DNA from: an uncultured Porphyromonas sp.
GTDB lineage: Bacteria; Bacteroidota; Bacteroidia; Bacteroidales; Porphyromonadaceae
Direction: 5' to 3'
Length of the DNA stretch: 16,447 nt
NCBI GenBank assembly: GCA_945875135.1
Contig: CAMCJO010000008.1
Span: 1 to 16,447, forward strand
The notes beneath the pieces were generated by a model. It did not search any database, was not told the origin of the DNA, and was given only the letters and a program-made list of their open reading frames with translations. Positions 8,466-15,006 of this stretch are shown in pieces. The first letter of the stretch is position 1. The number at the start of each line of letters is the position of its first letter. A program made the position numbers and the translations under genes.

Positions 8466-9149
8466 CTACTTCTTGTCTACCAGCATGGCGTACTGGATCG
8501 TGATGTAGCCTGTCTTCTTCTTATTGTTCTGATAGTCGAGGATGCGTAGGCGTACGATCTCTCCAGAGGCTGCACGGACTAGATAGATAGCGTTATCTAC
8601 TGTGACCTGCGGTGGCATACCCTCCTGCCAGATAGCACCCTTGTTGAGGAAGCCGCCATAGCCGTCACACTCAGATGAGAGACAGAAGTTGGCCATCTGT
8701 GGCCGATACTCGGTCTGATGATCTCCAGCATTATTGACAAAGAGCATCAAGAGCAACCCCTCACGGTCTAGCATCCACTGGCTATCCTCAGGAGTAGGTA
8801 TTTCCTCCGTGAGGATCTTCTGCTTGCTAATGCGCACGGCAGCACCCTGCCCCTGGCCCGAGGCACCACCATTAGTCTTGAAGTCGTAGCGATGCAAGCC
8901 GAGATCCCACGAGAGATCGTTAGCAGGATCAGTCACCTGGACCAGCTCCCCAGTAGCAAAGTTTAGGTAGACCCACTTGGTATAGTCAGTCGCATCGATG
9001 GTCATCGTTTTTGTCATCCACTCCTTCTTGGGGTTAACTGGTGGCACTACTGGGTTATCAGGCGTGTCTGGCGTAGGCTTCGGCGCAGGCTTGTCACAAG
9101 CAGCGCATAGGAGCAGCACCAATAGTGTAAGTAGTGATAGTTTCTTCAT
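8466..9149 (-). CDS. HmuY-like lipoprotein
   Basis: A 227-residue lipoprotein. ATG 9149 is chosen because it opens MKKLSLLTLL and leads to the lipidated Cys at residue 18 (CAAC), followed by a Pro-rich tether (21-40); the promoter is 40 nt upstream. The core matches my recollection of the HmuY family: TIDATDYTKWVYLNF, DPANDLSWDLGLHRYDFKTNGG, SGQGQGAAV, and the C-terminal YITIQYAMLVD. In Porphyromonas gingivalis HmuY binds haem through two histidines and hands it to the TonB receptor HmuR; some homologues use methionine. Here only His86 and His144 exist, with Met126, 135, 152 and 178 as other candidates, so haem binding cannot be decided. No hmuR gene is in the window; two T9SS-secreted proteins follow instead. 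Family call good, ligand unknown. Confidence 0.82.
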   Translation of the reverse strand: MKKLSLLTLLVLLLCAACDKPAPKPTPDTPDNPVVPPVNPKKEWMTKTMTIDATDYTKWVYLNFATGELVQVTDPANDLSWDLGLHRYDFKTNGGASGQGQGAAVRISKQKILTEEIPTPEDSQWMLDREGLLLMLFVNNAGDHQTEYRPQMANFCLSSECDGYGGFLNKGAIWQEGMPPQVTVDNAIYLVRAASGEIVRLRILDYQNNKKKTGYITIQYAMLVDKK

Positions 9150-9189
9150 AATAGTTGGTTTGCTTTTGTTGTCTGTCAAATTGACATCG

Positions 9190-9221
9190 CAAAGGTATAG
9201 TTTGGCACCTATACTTGGCAA
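9190..9221 (-). promoter_or_regulatory. Promoter of the HmuY-like operon
   Basis: On the minus strand, TTG (9219-9221) is separated by 21 nt from TACCTTTG (9190-9197), an exact TAnnTTTG -7 box. The start site would lie near 9183, giving a leader of about 34 nt to the ATG at 9149. Two inverted repeats overlap this promoter and are listed separately. Confidence 0.68.
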
Positions 9222-9239
9222 TACCTACCTAAAGGTATT
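9195..9239. promoter_or_regulatory. Two spaced inverted repeats over the HmuY-like promoter (candidate operators)
   Basis: GTATAG (9195-9200) and CTATAC (9209-9214) are exact complements around an 8-nt spacer and overlap the -7 box. AATACC (9220-9225) and GGTATT (9234-9239) are exact complements, also around an 8-nt spacer, and touch the -33 box. The two centres are 25 bp apart, about two and a half helical turns. This geometry fits a dimeric repressor such as a Fur-family or redox regulator, but the regulator is not identifiable. Confidence 0.45.
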
Positions 9240-9288
9240 TTCATGTTCCTCGCACCAGTTTTTACGCACTCGCCTGAGGAGGGGGCGT

Positions 9289-9340
9289 CTAGTGCCACTA
9301 GTAGCACTAGTGCCCCTAGCTAACAGCCAACAGCTAACTT
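9289..9340. repeat. Palindromic and heptameric repeat in the divergent region
   Basis: CTAGTGC (9289-9295) and GCACTAG (9304-9310) are exact inverted arms around an 8-nt spacer containing ACTAGT. The segment then runs into degenerate heptamers of the form GCTAACA, GCCAACA, GCTAACT (about 9319-9339). Bases 9304-9337 recur with one inserted base at 16177-16211 (GCACTAGT, CCCCTAGC and GCCAACAGC are shared). Confidence 0.5.
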
Positions 9341-9342
9341 TG
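9335..9342 (+). promoter_or_regulatory. Candidate -7 box for the ECF sigma operon
   Basis: TAACTTTG matches TAnnTTTG exactly. It sits at the end of the heptamer repeat, and no TTG -33 box is visible at the usual distance. A start near 9349 would give a leader of about 115 nt that includes the hairpin at 9393-9419. An ECF-dependent autoregulated promoter elsewhere is equally possible. Confidence 0.4.
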
Positions 9343-9392
9343 TGCTATCCGCTGCAACATTTCGGCGATTCACTCGTCTTAATAGTGTACGA

Positions 9393-9419
9393 CGCTCTTC
9401 TGGACCGTTGGTCCGAGCG
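9393..9419 (+). promoter_or_regulatory. Leader hairpin or operator before the ECF sigma gene
   Basis: GGACC (9402-9406), GTT loop, GGTCC (9410-9414) forms a perfect stem; CGCTC (9393-9397) and GAGCG (9415-9419) extend it with a 4-nt bulge on the left side. It lies 45 nt before the ATG at 9465. It could be an RNA structure in the leader or a protein-binding palindrome. Confidence 0.45.
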
Positions 9420-9464
9420 TTATGCAGTTACACATTGAATAGTTTTTAGTTTACAGTGATTACA

Positions 9465-9971
9465 ATGGATGGAGCCACTTTCATACAGACCTACGTCCCC
9501 CTACGGCCGACGATCCTACAGGTCTGTATGGCTCTTCTATCCAACGAGATGGAGGCTGAGGATGTGACCCAAGATGTGCTGATCAAGCTCTGGGAGCAGC
9601 GTGCACATCTAGATGAGATCGCCTCTCCGAAAGCTTACGCCATTCGCATCGCTCGCAACAAATGCATCGACACCCTACGGGCACCAGCACAGCGTCTGCG
9701 CAATGCGGAGGAGCCTACAGAGCTAGAGATGCCTCTAGTCACGGCGACGCCCCAAGAGCAGCTCATAGCCCAGGAGCAGCTCGCTTGCATCAACGACTGG
9801 GTCGCTAACCTCCCCGAGCAGCAACAAGAGGTGTGGAGACTACGACAAGAGCTGATGCTCACAAACGATGAAACAGCCCAGCGTATGGGACTCAAAGAGG
9901 TGACGGTCCGATCGATGATCTCACGACTGCGCAAGGAGGCACGAAAGCTTTTTGCAGATATGAAGGAGTGA
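9465..9971 (+). CDS. ECF-family RNA polymerase sigma factor
   Basis: A 168-residue sigma-70 family factor of the extracytoplasmic-function group. ATG 9465 is preferred over GTG 9456, which adds only three residues. Region 2 (about 12-78) contains DVTQDVLIKLWEQR and AYAIRIARNKCIDTLR, the core-binding and -10 recognition helices. Region 4 (about 103-160) contains LPEQQQEVWRLRQE and the helix-turn-helix ETAQRMGLKEVTVRSMISRLRKE, which reads the -35 element. Regions 1 and 3 are absent, as usual in this group. The next gene is a single-span membrane protein, probably its anti-sigma factor. The trigger is unknown; the divergent HmuY-like operon is a natural candidate target (inference). Confidence 0.92.
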   Translation: MDGATFIQTYVPLRPTILQVCMALLSNEMEAEDVTQDVLIKLWEQRAHLDEIASPKAYAIRIARNKCIDTLRAPAQRLRNAEEPTELEMPLVTATPQEQLIAQEQLACINDWVANLPEQQQEVWRLRQELMLTNDETAQRMGLKEVTVRSMISRLRKEARKLFADMKE

Positions 9972-9984
9972 TCCGCATACCTTA

Positions 9985-9996
9985 TTATATATAGAA
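9985..9996 (+). promoter_or_regulatory. TTATATATAGAA leader motif, copy 1
   Basis: The 12-mer lies 13 nt before the ATG at 10010. An identical copy precedes the next gene (10574-10585). Bacteroidota start regions often rely on A/T-rich unstructured leaders instead of a Shine-Dalgarno, so this may be a translation-initiation element or an internal promoter. Confidence 0.35.
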
Positions 9997-10009
9997 TACA
10001 GAAGCCACT

Positions 10010-10534
10010 ATGATACATTCATCACACGACATAGATCAGCTACTAGAGCGCTACTACGACGGGTTATCAACGCCCGACGAGGAGTTTGTCCTCTACCTAG
10101 CACTCCTTCAGGAGGAGCCAGGATCGCCATACTATGCCGATCGTATGCTCCTAGAGGCTACCCTACAGCGTGCTGCCTCACAGACGAAGAGTGCAACACC
10201 AGCACCCACCCCTCGCTGGAAGGTCTGGGTGCGTAAGTACGCCGTTGCGGCTGCCGTGCTGCTTGTGGGTGGCGTAGGGGGCTCCGTCTTCCAGTGGGGA
10301 CGCAACAGCCGACAGGCGGAGCTATCCCTTCTCAATGGTCAGCCCATACCGCAGGAGCAGGTCAACGAGTATACGCTCGAAGCTTTTGCCAAGCTGGGCG
10401 ACTGTATGGAGCTGTGCTCAGAGCAAAACGACGAGATCGATGCGCTCTTCGGCCGCCTGCAGGACTCTTACCAGAGCTCGATGGAGAAGATCCCCTTTGT
10501 CTCAGAGGGTGGGTGGACCCTGACGGGCAATTGA
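10010..10534 (+). CDS. Single-span membrane protein, probable anti-sigma factor
   Basis: A 174-residue protein with a cytoplasmic N-terminal part (1-75: IDQLLERYYDGLSTPDEE, the sort of short helical sequence seen in Bacteroidota anti-sigma proteins), a membrane segment at about 77-94 (AVAAAVLLVGGVGGSVF) and an 80-residue periplasmic tail. The tail has a CxxxC pair (Cys132, Cys136) and an acidic helix. It starts 38 nt after the ECF sigma gene. Sequence identity to a named anti-sigma family cannot be shown by eye; the call rests on gene order and topology. A different sensor or structural role is possible. Confidence 0.65.
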   Translation: MIHSSHDIDQLLERYYDGLSTPDEEFVLYLALLQEEPGSPYYADRMLLEATLQRAASQTKSATPAPTPRWKVWVRKYAVAAAVLLVGGVGGSVFQWGRNSRQAELSLLNGQPIPQEQVNEYTLEAFAKLGDCMELCSEQNDEIDALFGRLQDSYQSSMEKIPFVSEGGWTLTGN

Positions 10535-10573
10535 TTTCATCTAGGACTGCAACAATCTGCCCTCTCAAACGAC

Positions 10574-10585
10574 TTATATATAGAA
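10574..10585 (+). promoter_or_regulatory. TTATATATAGAA leader motif, copy 2
   Basis: Identical to the 12-mer at 9985-9996, here 23 nt before the ATG at 10609, inside a 74-nt gap between the anti-sigma-like and DUF4252 genes. Confidence 0.35.
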
Positions 10586-10608
10586 CCTCTGATACAGACA
10601 CACAGATT

Positions 10609-11139
10609 ATGAAAGCATACATTACTCATCTCTCACGCCTGAGCATCGTCACGCTCACGATGCTCCTCCTGATGGGGCTACCCGCAGTAGCGCAGCGTGG
10701 CTCAGCCCGTACACGTATCAATACGTCTAGGCTCATGGAGATCAAAAACGTGGATGTCGTATACATCTCCCCCGCAATGCTCCAGAGCGTACCCAAGGCG
10801 AGCCTTAAGATAGACGGCACTGACGCTATGTCGGGTATCATGGACGGCATCACATCGATACATATCTACACCTCCTCCGACCGCAAGGCGATACAAGAGC
10901 TACGTCGTACCTTCGCCCCTATCACAGAGCTACGTAATGCTGACCTGGAGCAGCTAATGTATGTCAAGAACGATGACGGGGTCGTCAACTTGATCGGACA
11001 GCTACAGGGCGACAACGCCTCCGAGCTATACATGATCGTCACGGGCGATGACGAATACACGGTGATCAATTTCTCGGGGAGCTTCTCCCGTCGACAGCTC
11101 GAAAAGGCGGTCACCCAAGACAACCGAAGGCGCAAGTAA
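10609..11139 (+). CDS. Exported DUF4252 family protein
   Basis: A 176-residue protein. ATG 10609 opens a signal peptide (hydrophobic 11-26, cleavage probably after AVA at 28, before QRG). The mature part shows the DUF4252 pattern as I know it: VVYISPAMLQSVP, an ITSIHIYTSSDRKAIQELR strand-helix, LMYVKNDDGVVNLIGQ, ELYMIVTGDDEYTVINFSGSF. There is no lipobox, so it should be periplasmic. DUF4252 genes often follow ECF sigma/anti-sigma pairs in Bacteroidota, and this copy is the third gene of such a cassette. Molecular function is not established. Confidence 0.82.
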   Translation: MKAYITHLSRLSIVTLTMLLLMGLPAVAQRGSARTRINTSRLMEIKNVDVVYISPAMLQSVPKASLKIDGTDAMSGIMDGITSIHIYTSSDRKAIQELRRTFAPITELRNADLEQLMYVKNDDGVVNLIGQLQGDNASELYMIVTGDDEYTVINFSGSFSRRQLEKAVTQDNRRRK

Positions 11140-11347
11140 CGACTCGCTACTAGTGTCCCCGAGTGAAGACCCATGCTACTTAACCTTTCAATAAGTACCT
11201 ACAAACGGGCTACACGTAACTGTAGCAACTTGCGAAGCGTGACCATACGTGAGTACCGTACACACTTCATACACGGCGAGCCCCTAAGGCACCGTGTGGC
11301 AAGACTGTTTTGTGATTAGTTTTAGTTGTAAATTGAACAGAAGCGAT
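11140..11347. other. Non-coding gap between convergent operons
   Basis: No gene seen. It holds weak inverted repeats, for example CACGG near 11272 with CCGTG near 11292 around CCTAAGG, and a TACACGTAACTG segment resembling GTTACACGTCAAG near 155. A terminator for the DUF4252 operon may lie here but is not clear. Confidence 0.35.
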
Positions 11348-11379
11348 GAGAGGGAGCCCCACCACGGGGACTCCCTCTC
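11348..11379. terminator. Bidirectional terminator hairpin
   Basis: GAGAGGGAG (11348-11356) pairs exactly with CTCCCTCTC (11371-11379), extended inward by CCCC (11357-11360) with GGGG (11366-11369) and one bulged A, loop ACCAC. It lies between the convergent DUF4252 and rlmD genes, 28 nt past the rlmD stop, so it can serve both directions. Confidence 0.75.
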
Positions 11380-11407
11380 TTGCTATCTGTATCTGTTTGG
11401 TCTCTTG

Positions 11408-12847
11408 TTACTCTGTACGCTCCAGCAGCACGACATGCTCCACATGATGCGTGTGGGGAAACATATCGACAGCGCAAGCACGCACTGCCCGGTACTGCCC
11501 CTCAGCCATGAGGAGTGCTAAGTCTCGTGCCTGGGTCGCAGGGTTGCAACTGACATAGACGATGCGCTCTGGAGCCGCCCGCAGGATCACCTCCACGACG
11601 GGAGCGTCCATGCCTGCACGTGGCGGGTCGGTCACGAGTACCTCGGGACGACCATGCGCTGCGACGAAGTCTTCGGTCAGGATCGCTTTCATATCGCCTG
11701 CGTAGAAGGTAGCGTTCGTGATCCCGTTCTGATCTCTATTGACAAAAGCATCCTTGACAGCCTCTGGCACATACTCGATCCCTATGACGGAGCGACAGCT
11801 TTGCGCCAGGTAGTTGGCAATCGTCCCAGCACCTGTGTAGAGGTCGTAGACCACCTCATCGCCCGTGAGCCGAGCGTATTCACACACCTTCTCGTAGAGC
11901 CGCTCCGCCTGCCGACTATTCGTCTGGTAGAAGGACTTAGGTCCGATACGGTAACGCAGGCCGTGCATATCCTCCTCGATGTATGGCGCGCCGCTGTAGA
12001 GCTGCGCCGGGAGGTCGGCCAGGCTGTCGTTGAGCTTCGTATTGACCATGTAGTAGAGCGACGTGATCTGGGGGAAGCGCACACGCAGTGCCTCCAAGAG
12101 CTGTACGCGCAGCTCCTCCGTCCCCTCAGCAAAAGCGATCAGCACCATCAGCCCGCCCAGTGTCGTGGTGCGGATCAGGAGCGTTCGCATCACACCCTCG
12201 TGCGCTCTCTGATCGTAGTAAGGGTACTCCTCCCAGCGCGCTAGGCAGTAGTCGTTGAGGTAGTCTCGTATCTCCGAAGCTATCGGGTCAGCTATCTGAC
12301 AAGTCACGCCGTGTAGGTCTAGTACCTTGTCAAACATACCAGCCTTGTGAAAGCCTACCCCGCAAAGCTCCTGTTCGCTCGCTTCCTCGGGCAAGCTTTT
12401 GAGCTCCTCCTCGGTGAGCCACCGCTTCTTACTAAAGGTGAACTCGACCTTGTTGCGGTAGTGCCACGGATCCTCACAGCCTACGATCGGCTCGGTCTCT
12501 TCGATTGCTATGTGTCCGATGCGGGTCATCGCGTCTGCAGCTTGCTGCGCTTTGCCACGGAGCTGCTCCTCGTAGGGTAGCTGCTGCCACTTGCACCCGC
12601 CACAAGTGCCGAAGACCTCACAGCGAGGCTCCACGCGCAGTGGCGAGGGCTCTAGCAGCTCCTCGATGGTGCCTGTCATATAGCTCCGCTTGGAGCGACC
12701 TACACGTATGCGACAGCGGTCTCCAGGTGCCGCATAGGGGACGAAGAGCACCTTGTCCTCGACATGTGCTACACACTGCCCCTCGGCACCCATCCGCTCG
12801 ATGAGTACATCGTCTAGATATCTAGGCTCTTTGCGTCTTCTTGCCAT
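11408..12847 (-). CDS. rlmD: 23S rRNA (uracil-5-)-methyltransferase RlmD family
   Basis: A 479-residue SAM-dependent enzyme that makes 5-methyluridine in 23S rRNA (or a related RNA). An N-terminal TRAM-type domain (about 10-65) is followed by the iron-sulphur cysteines Cys76, Cys82, Cys85 (CEVFGTCGGC) and probably Cys183. The catalytic domain shows FYQTN (306-310), the SAM motif DLYTGAGTIA (335-344), DPPRAG (407-412) and the nucleophile in SCNP (Cys434). The C-terminal PHTHHVEHVVLLER is typical. Length fits the family. It starts 3 nt after the glmM stop, so it is the last gene of the four-gene operon. RlmD versus RlmCD or TrmA-like specificity cannot be told from sequence alone. Confidence 0.93.
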   Translation of the reverse strand: MARRRKEPRYLDDVLIERMGAEGQCVAHVEDKVLFVPYAAPGDRCRIRVGRSKRSYMTGTIEELLEPSPLRVEPRCEVFGTCGGCKWQQLPYEEQLRGKAQQAADAMTRIGHIAIEETEPIVGCEDPWHYRNKVEFTFSKKRWLTEEELKSLPEEASEQELCGVGFHKAGMFDKVLDLHGVTCQIADPIASEIRDYLNDYCLARWEEYPYYDQRAHEGVMRTLLIRTTTLGGLMVLIAFAEGTEELRVQLLEALRVRFPQITSLYYMVNTKLNDSLADLPAQLYSGAPYIEEDMHGLRYRIGPKSFYQTNSRQAERLYEKVCEYARLTGDEVVYDLYTGAGTIANYLAQSCRSVIGIEYVPEAVKDAFVNRDQNGITNATFYAGDMKAILTEDFVAAHGRPEVLVTDPPRAGMDAPVVEVILRAAPERIVYVSCNPATQARDLALLMAEGQYRAVRACAVDMFPHTHHVEHVVLLERTE

Positions 12848-12850
12848 AGG

Positions 12851-14248
12851 CTACTTGCGGGCTAGCTGCTGCTCGACAAGCGAGACATACTCATCAGCCA
12901 GTGCCGAGGCAGCCTCCTCGGTGGGAGCCTCCGTATAGACACGGACTATTGGCTCCGTATTGCTAGGGCGTACCTGCACCCACGAGTCTTCGAAGTCGAT
13001 CTTCAGACCATCCTCTGTCAGGGGCTTCAGCGAGGCAACCTCATGCTCTAAGTTTGCAAAGAGTGCTGCCACATCCGTTCCCGCAGGTAGCTCCACACGG
13101 CGCTTGCACATGGCGTAGTCGGGGTAGCGCTTACGTAGCTGGCTAACTGTCTCGCCGCTCTTTGCCAAGTGCGTGAGGAAGAGCGCAATGCCAACGAGTG
13201 CATCACGTCCGGCATGCAGATGCGGGTAGATGACACCGCCATTGCCCTCGCCGCCGATGAGTGCATCGGTCTCTCGCATACGCTTGACCACGTTGACCTC
13301 GCCGACCGCTGCGGGCGTGTAGCTACCGCCATGCTGCTCGGTGATGTCGCGCAGAGCGCGTGTCGAACTCATGTTGGAAACCGTGTTGCCGCCCTCATGA
13401 TAGCCGAGGAGGTAGTCAGCGACAGCGACCAGTGTGTACTCCTCGCCAAAGGGGTGCCCCGTCTCGTCAATGATCGCTAGGCGATCCACATCAGGGTCGA
13501 CCGAAAAGCCCACATCGGCACGTGCTATGCGTACCAACTCGCAGAGATCCACGAGGTGACTAGGTAGTGGCTCTGGGTTGTGCGCAAACTTACCGTCGGG
13601 GGTGTCGTTGATCCCTCTCCACTGCTTGACGCCCAGTGCCTCAAAGAGCGGAGGCAGAGCGATAGCTCCGACCGAGTTGATCGGATCGTAGGCGACCGTC
13701 AGCTCAGCCTTGCGGATAGCCTCCACGTCCACTTCGGGTAGTGCGAGGATCGCGTCAATATGCTTCTGCAGATAGGAGTCGGTCGAGATGACTTGTCCCA
13801 AATCTTCTACCGAAGCAAAAGGCACGGTGTGATCCTCCGAGAGACGTAGCACTTCGTTGCCACGATCTGCATTGAGGAAGGTGCCATCGCTACCTAGGAA
13901 CTTCAGAGCGTTCCACTGGATCGGGTTATGCGAAGCGGTGATGATGATTCCGCCGTCGGCACGGTGTCCTAAGACAGCCATCTCAGTAGTCGGTGTCGTA
14001 GCCAGCCCTATATTGATTACATCGCAGCCCATACCGAGCAGCGTGCCTATGACCACTTGCTGCACCATCTCTCCCGATAGTCTGGCGTCGCGACCCACCA
14101 CGATGGTTGGTCTGCTGATAGACTCGTAGAGCTTGATGTGCTGTGCATACCCCACGACAAAGTGTGCTATCGTCAGTGGGTTGAAGCCGTCTGTCGGAGA
14201 GCCTCCGACCGTGCCACGTATTCCAGAGATTGATTTGATGACCGTCAT
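12851..14248 (-). CDS. glmM: Phosphohexomutase, probable phosphoglucosamine mutase
   Basis: A 465-residue alpha-D-phosphohexomutase. The phosphoserine loop is TASHNP (Ser106), the metal loop DPDVDR (Asp251, 253, 255), the sugar-specificity loop GEGNGG (333-338) and the phosphate-binding loop RPSNTEP (from 427). The predicted reaction is glucosamine-6-phosphate to glucosamine-1-phosphate for UDP-GlcNAc, peptidoglycan and LPS synthesis. The sugar loop is GEGNGG, not the GEQSGH form of E. coli-type GlmM, so glucose or mannose phosphates remain possible substrates. It follows the DUF4827 gene by 84 nt and precedes rlmD by 3 nt. Family certain, exact substrate fairly likely. Confidence 0.9.
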   Translation of the reverse strand: MTVIKSISGIRGTVGGSPTDGFNPLTIAHFVVGYAQHIKLYESISRPTIVVGRDARLSGEMVQQVVIGTLLGMGCDVINIGLATTPTTEMAVLGHRADGGIIITASHNPIQWNALKFLGSDGTFLNADRGNEVLRLSEDHTVPFASVEDLGQVISTDSYLQKHIDAILALPEVDVEAIRKAELTVAYDPINSVGAIALPPLFEALGVKQWRGINDTPDGKFAHNPEPLPSHLVDLCELVRIARADVGFSVDPDVDRLAIIDETGHPFGEEYTLVAVADYLLGYHEGGNTVSNMSSTRALRDITEQHGGSYTPAAVGEVNVVKRMRETDALIGGEGNGGVIYPHLHAGRDALVGIALFLTHLAKSGETVSQLRKRYPDYAMCKRRVELPAGTDVAALFANLEHEVASLKPLTEDGLKIDFEDSWVQVRPSNTEPIVRVYTEAPTEEAASALADEYVSLVEQQLARK

Positions 14249-14271
14249 AGTATTGATTAAGTGTGTTGTTG

Positions 14272-14325
14272 CAAAAGTGAATAGCTTGCATGTCCCGTAT
14301 CACGAGACAGTGTCAGAGATACCGG
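14272..14325 (-). promoter_or_regulatory. Weak internal promoter and hairpin before glmM
   Basis: On the minus strand CACTTTTG (14272-14279) differs from TAnnTTTG by one base and lies 23 nt from the ATG; no -33 box is clear. Next to it GATAC (14318-14322) and GTATC (14297-14301) with an inner GACA/TGTC form a modest hairpin. These may allow separate expression or attenuation of glmM and rlmD. Confidence 0.25.
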
Positions 14326-14332
14326 TAAGAGG

Positions 14333-14962
14333 TTAGGCCTCCTCTACAAACTGGTACCAAACCTCCTCGCAATACATCGGTGCGCCCGCATTGTATGCGA
14401 CATTGGGCCCGAGGAGGAAAGGAACGAGAAGGCGTATCCTAGCGCCATTGCCCACCATCGTGAGCGGATAGGCGACGCCCTCACACATCAGCGCGTCGAT
14501 GGAGTGGCCGTATTGCTCCCGGATCAGCTTATAGTGGACAGAACCCGTACGGTCGCGGGTGTTGACGTAGATAAACTCCGTAGACTGCTGGTAACCCTTA
14601 GAGAGGTTATCAAAGGCGTGGTTGTAGTTTGGTGCGATGAAGCGCCCTTTCATACGTAGCATGACGCGCGTACGCTCAGGCTTGGCCAGCTCGCCACCTT
14701 TGTCGAGGACCTGCATGTAGACGCCATTGGGGAACTTGTACCACACGTTGGGGTCAAACTCGCGCTGCTCCTCGGCACCCTCCTGCACGTTCATCCCTTG
14801 CTCCTGGACGAAGTTGTCTATCATCTTCTTCTCGTCGCGTAGCATCTCCGAGAGCGACTTGATATGCTGCTTATCGCGACAGCTGGTCAAGGCCCCCTGC
14901 CCCAGTAGGAGCATCAGGACGAGTGTCACAAGGGTGGTGATGGTATGGTTTGTTGCTTTCAT
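14333..14962 (-). CDS. DUF4827 family lipoprotein
   Basis: A 209-residue lipoprotein: hydrophobic segment 9-24, lipobox LTSC with Cys28. The remainder (SLSEMLRDEKKMIDNFVQEQG, FPNGVYMQVLDKGG, GRFIAPNY, LIREQYGHSIDALMCEGV, GNGARIRLLVPFLLG) matches my recollection of DUF4827, which has an FKBP-like fold without evident isomerase residues. It starts 39 nt after the nrnA stop. In Bacteroidota this family is repeatedly found between an nrnA-type gene and glmM, as here. Likely envelope-located in the periplasm; function unknown. Confidence 0.8.
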   Translation of the reverse strand: MKATNHTITTLVTLVLMLLLGQGALTSCRDKQHIKSLSEMLRDEKKMIDNFVQEQGMNVQEGAEEQREFDPNVWYKFPNGVYMQVLDKGGELAKPERTRVMLRMKGRFIAPNYNHAFDNLSKGYQQSTEFIYVNTRDRTGSVHYKLIREQYGHSIDALMCEGVAYPLTMVGNGARIRLLVPFLLGPNVAYNAGAPMYCEEVWYQFVEEA

Positions 14963-14973
14963 ATATCTATTGT

Positions 14974-15006
14974 CTAATCTCTAATTTCTAACTTCTAATC
15001 TCTAAC
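14974..15006 (+). repeat. Degenerate heptamer array between nrnA and DUF4827
   Basis: Four full units and a partial one: CTAATCT (14974), CTAATTT (14981), CTAACTT (14988), CTAATCT (14995), CTAAC (15002). The array reaches into the nrnA stop codon (15002-15004), which is part of the last CTA. A related array in inverted orientation lies upstream of nrnA (16120-16167). Confidence 0.7.

Noticed and set aside
9150..9221. N-terminal extension of the HmuY-like protein
   Set aside because: It would run through the promoter and place the lipoprotein signal internally; ATG 9149 fits the lipobox.
10294..10608. N-terminal extension of the DUF4252 protein
   Set aside because: The extension overlaps the anti-sigma-like gene and puts the signal peptide mid-protein; ATG 10609 is the natural start.
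11654..12244. Long plus-strand open frame of 196 residues
   Set aside because: It lies wholly antisense to rlmD, whose catalytic motifs are intact, so it is a mirror frame.
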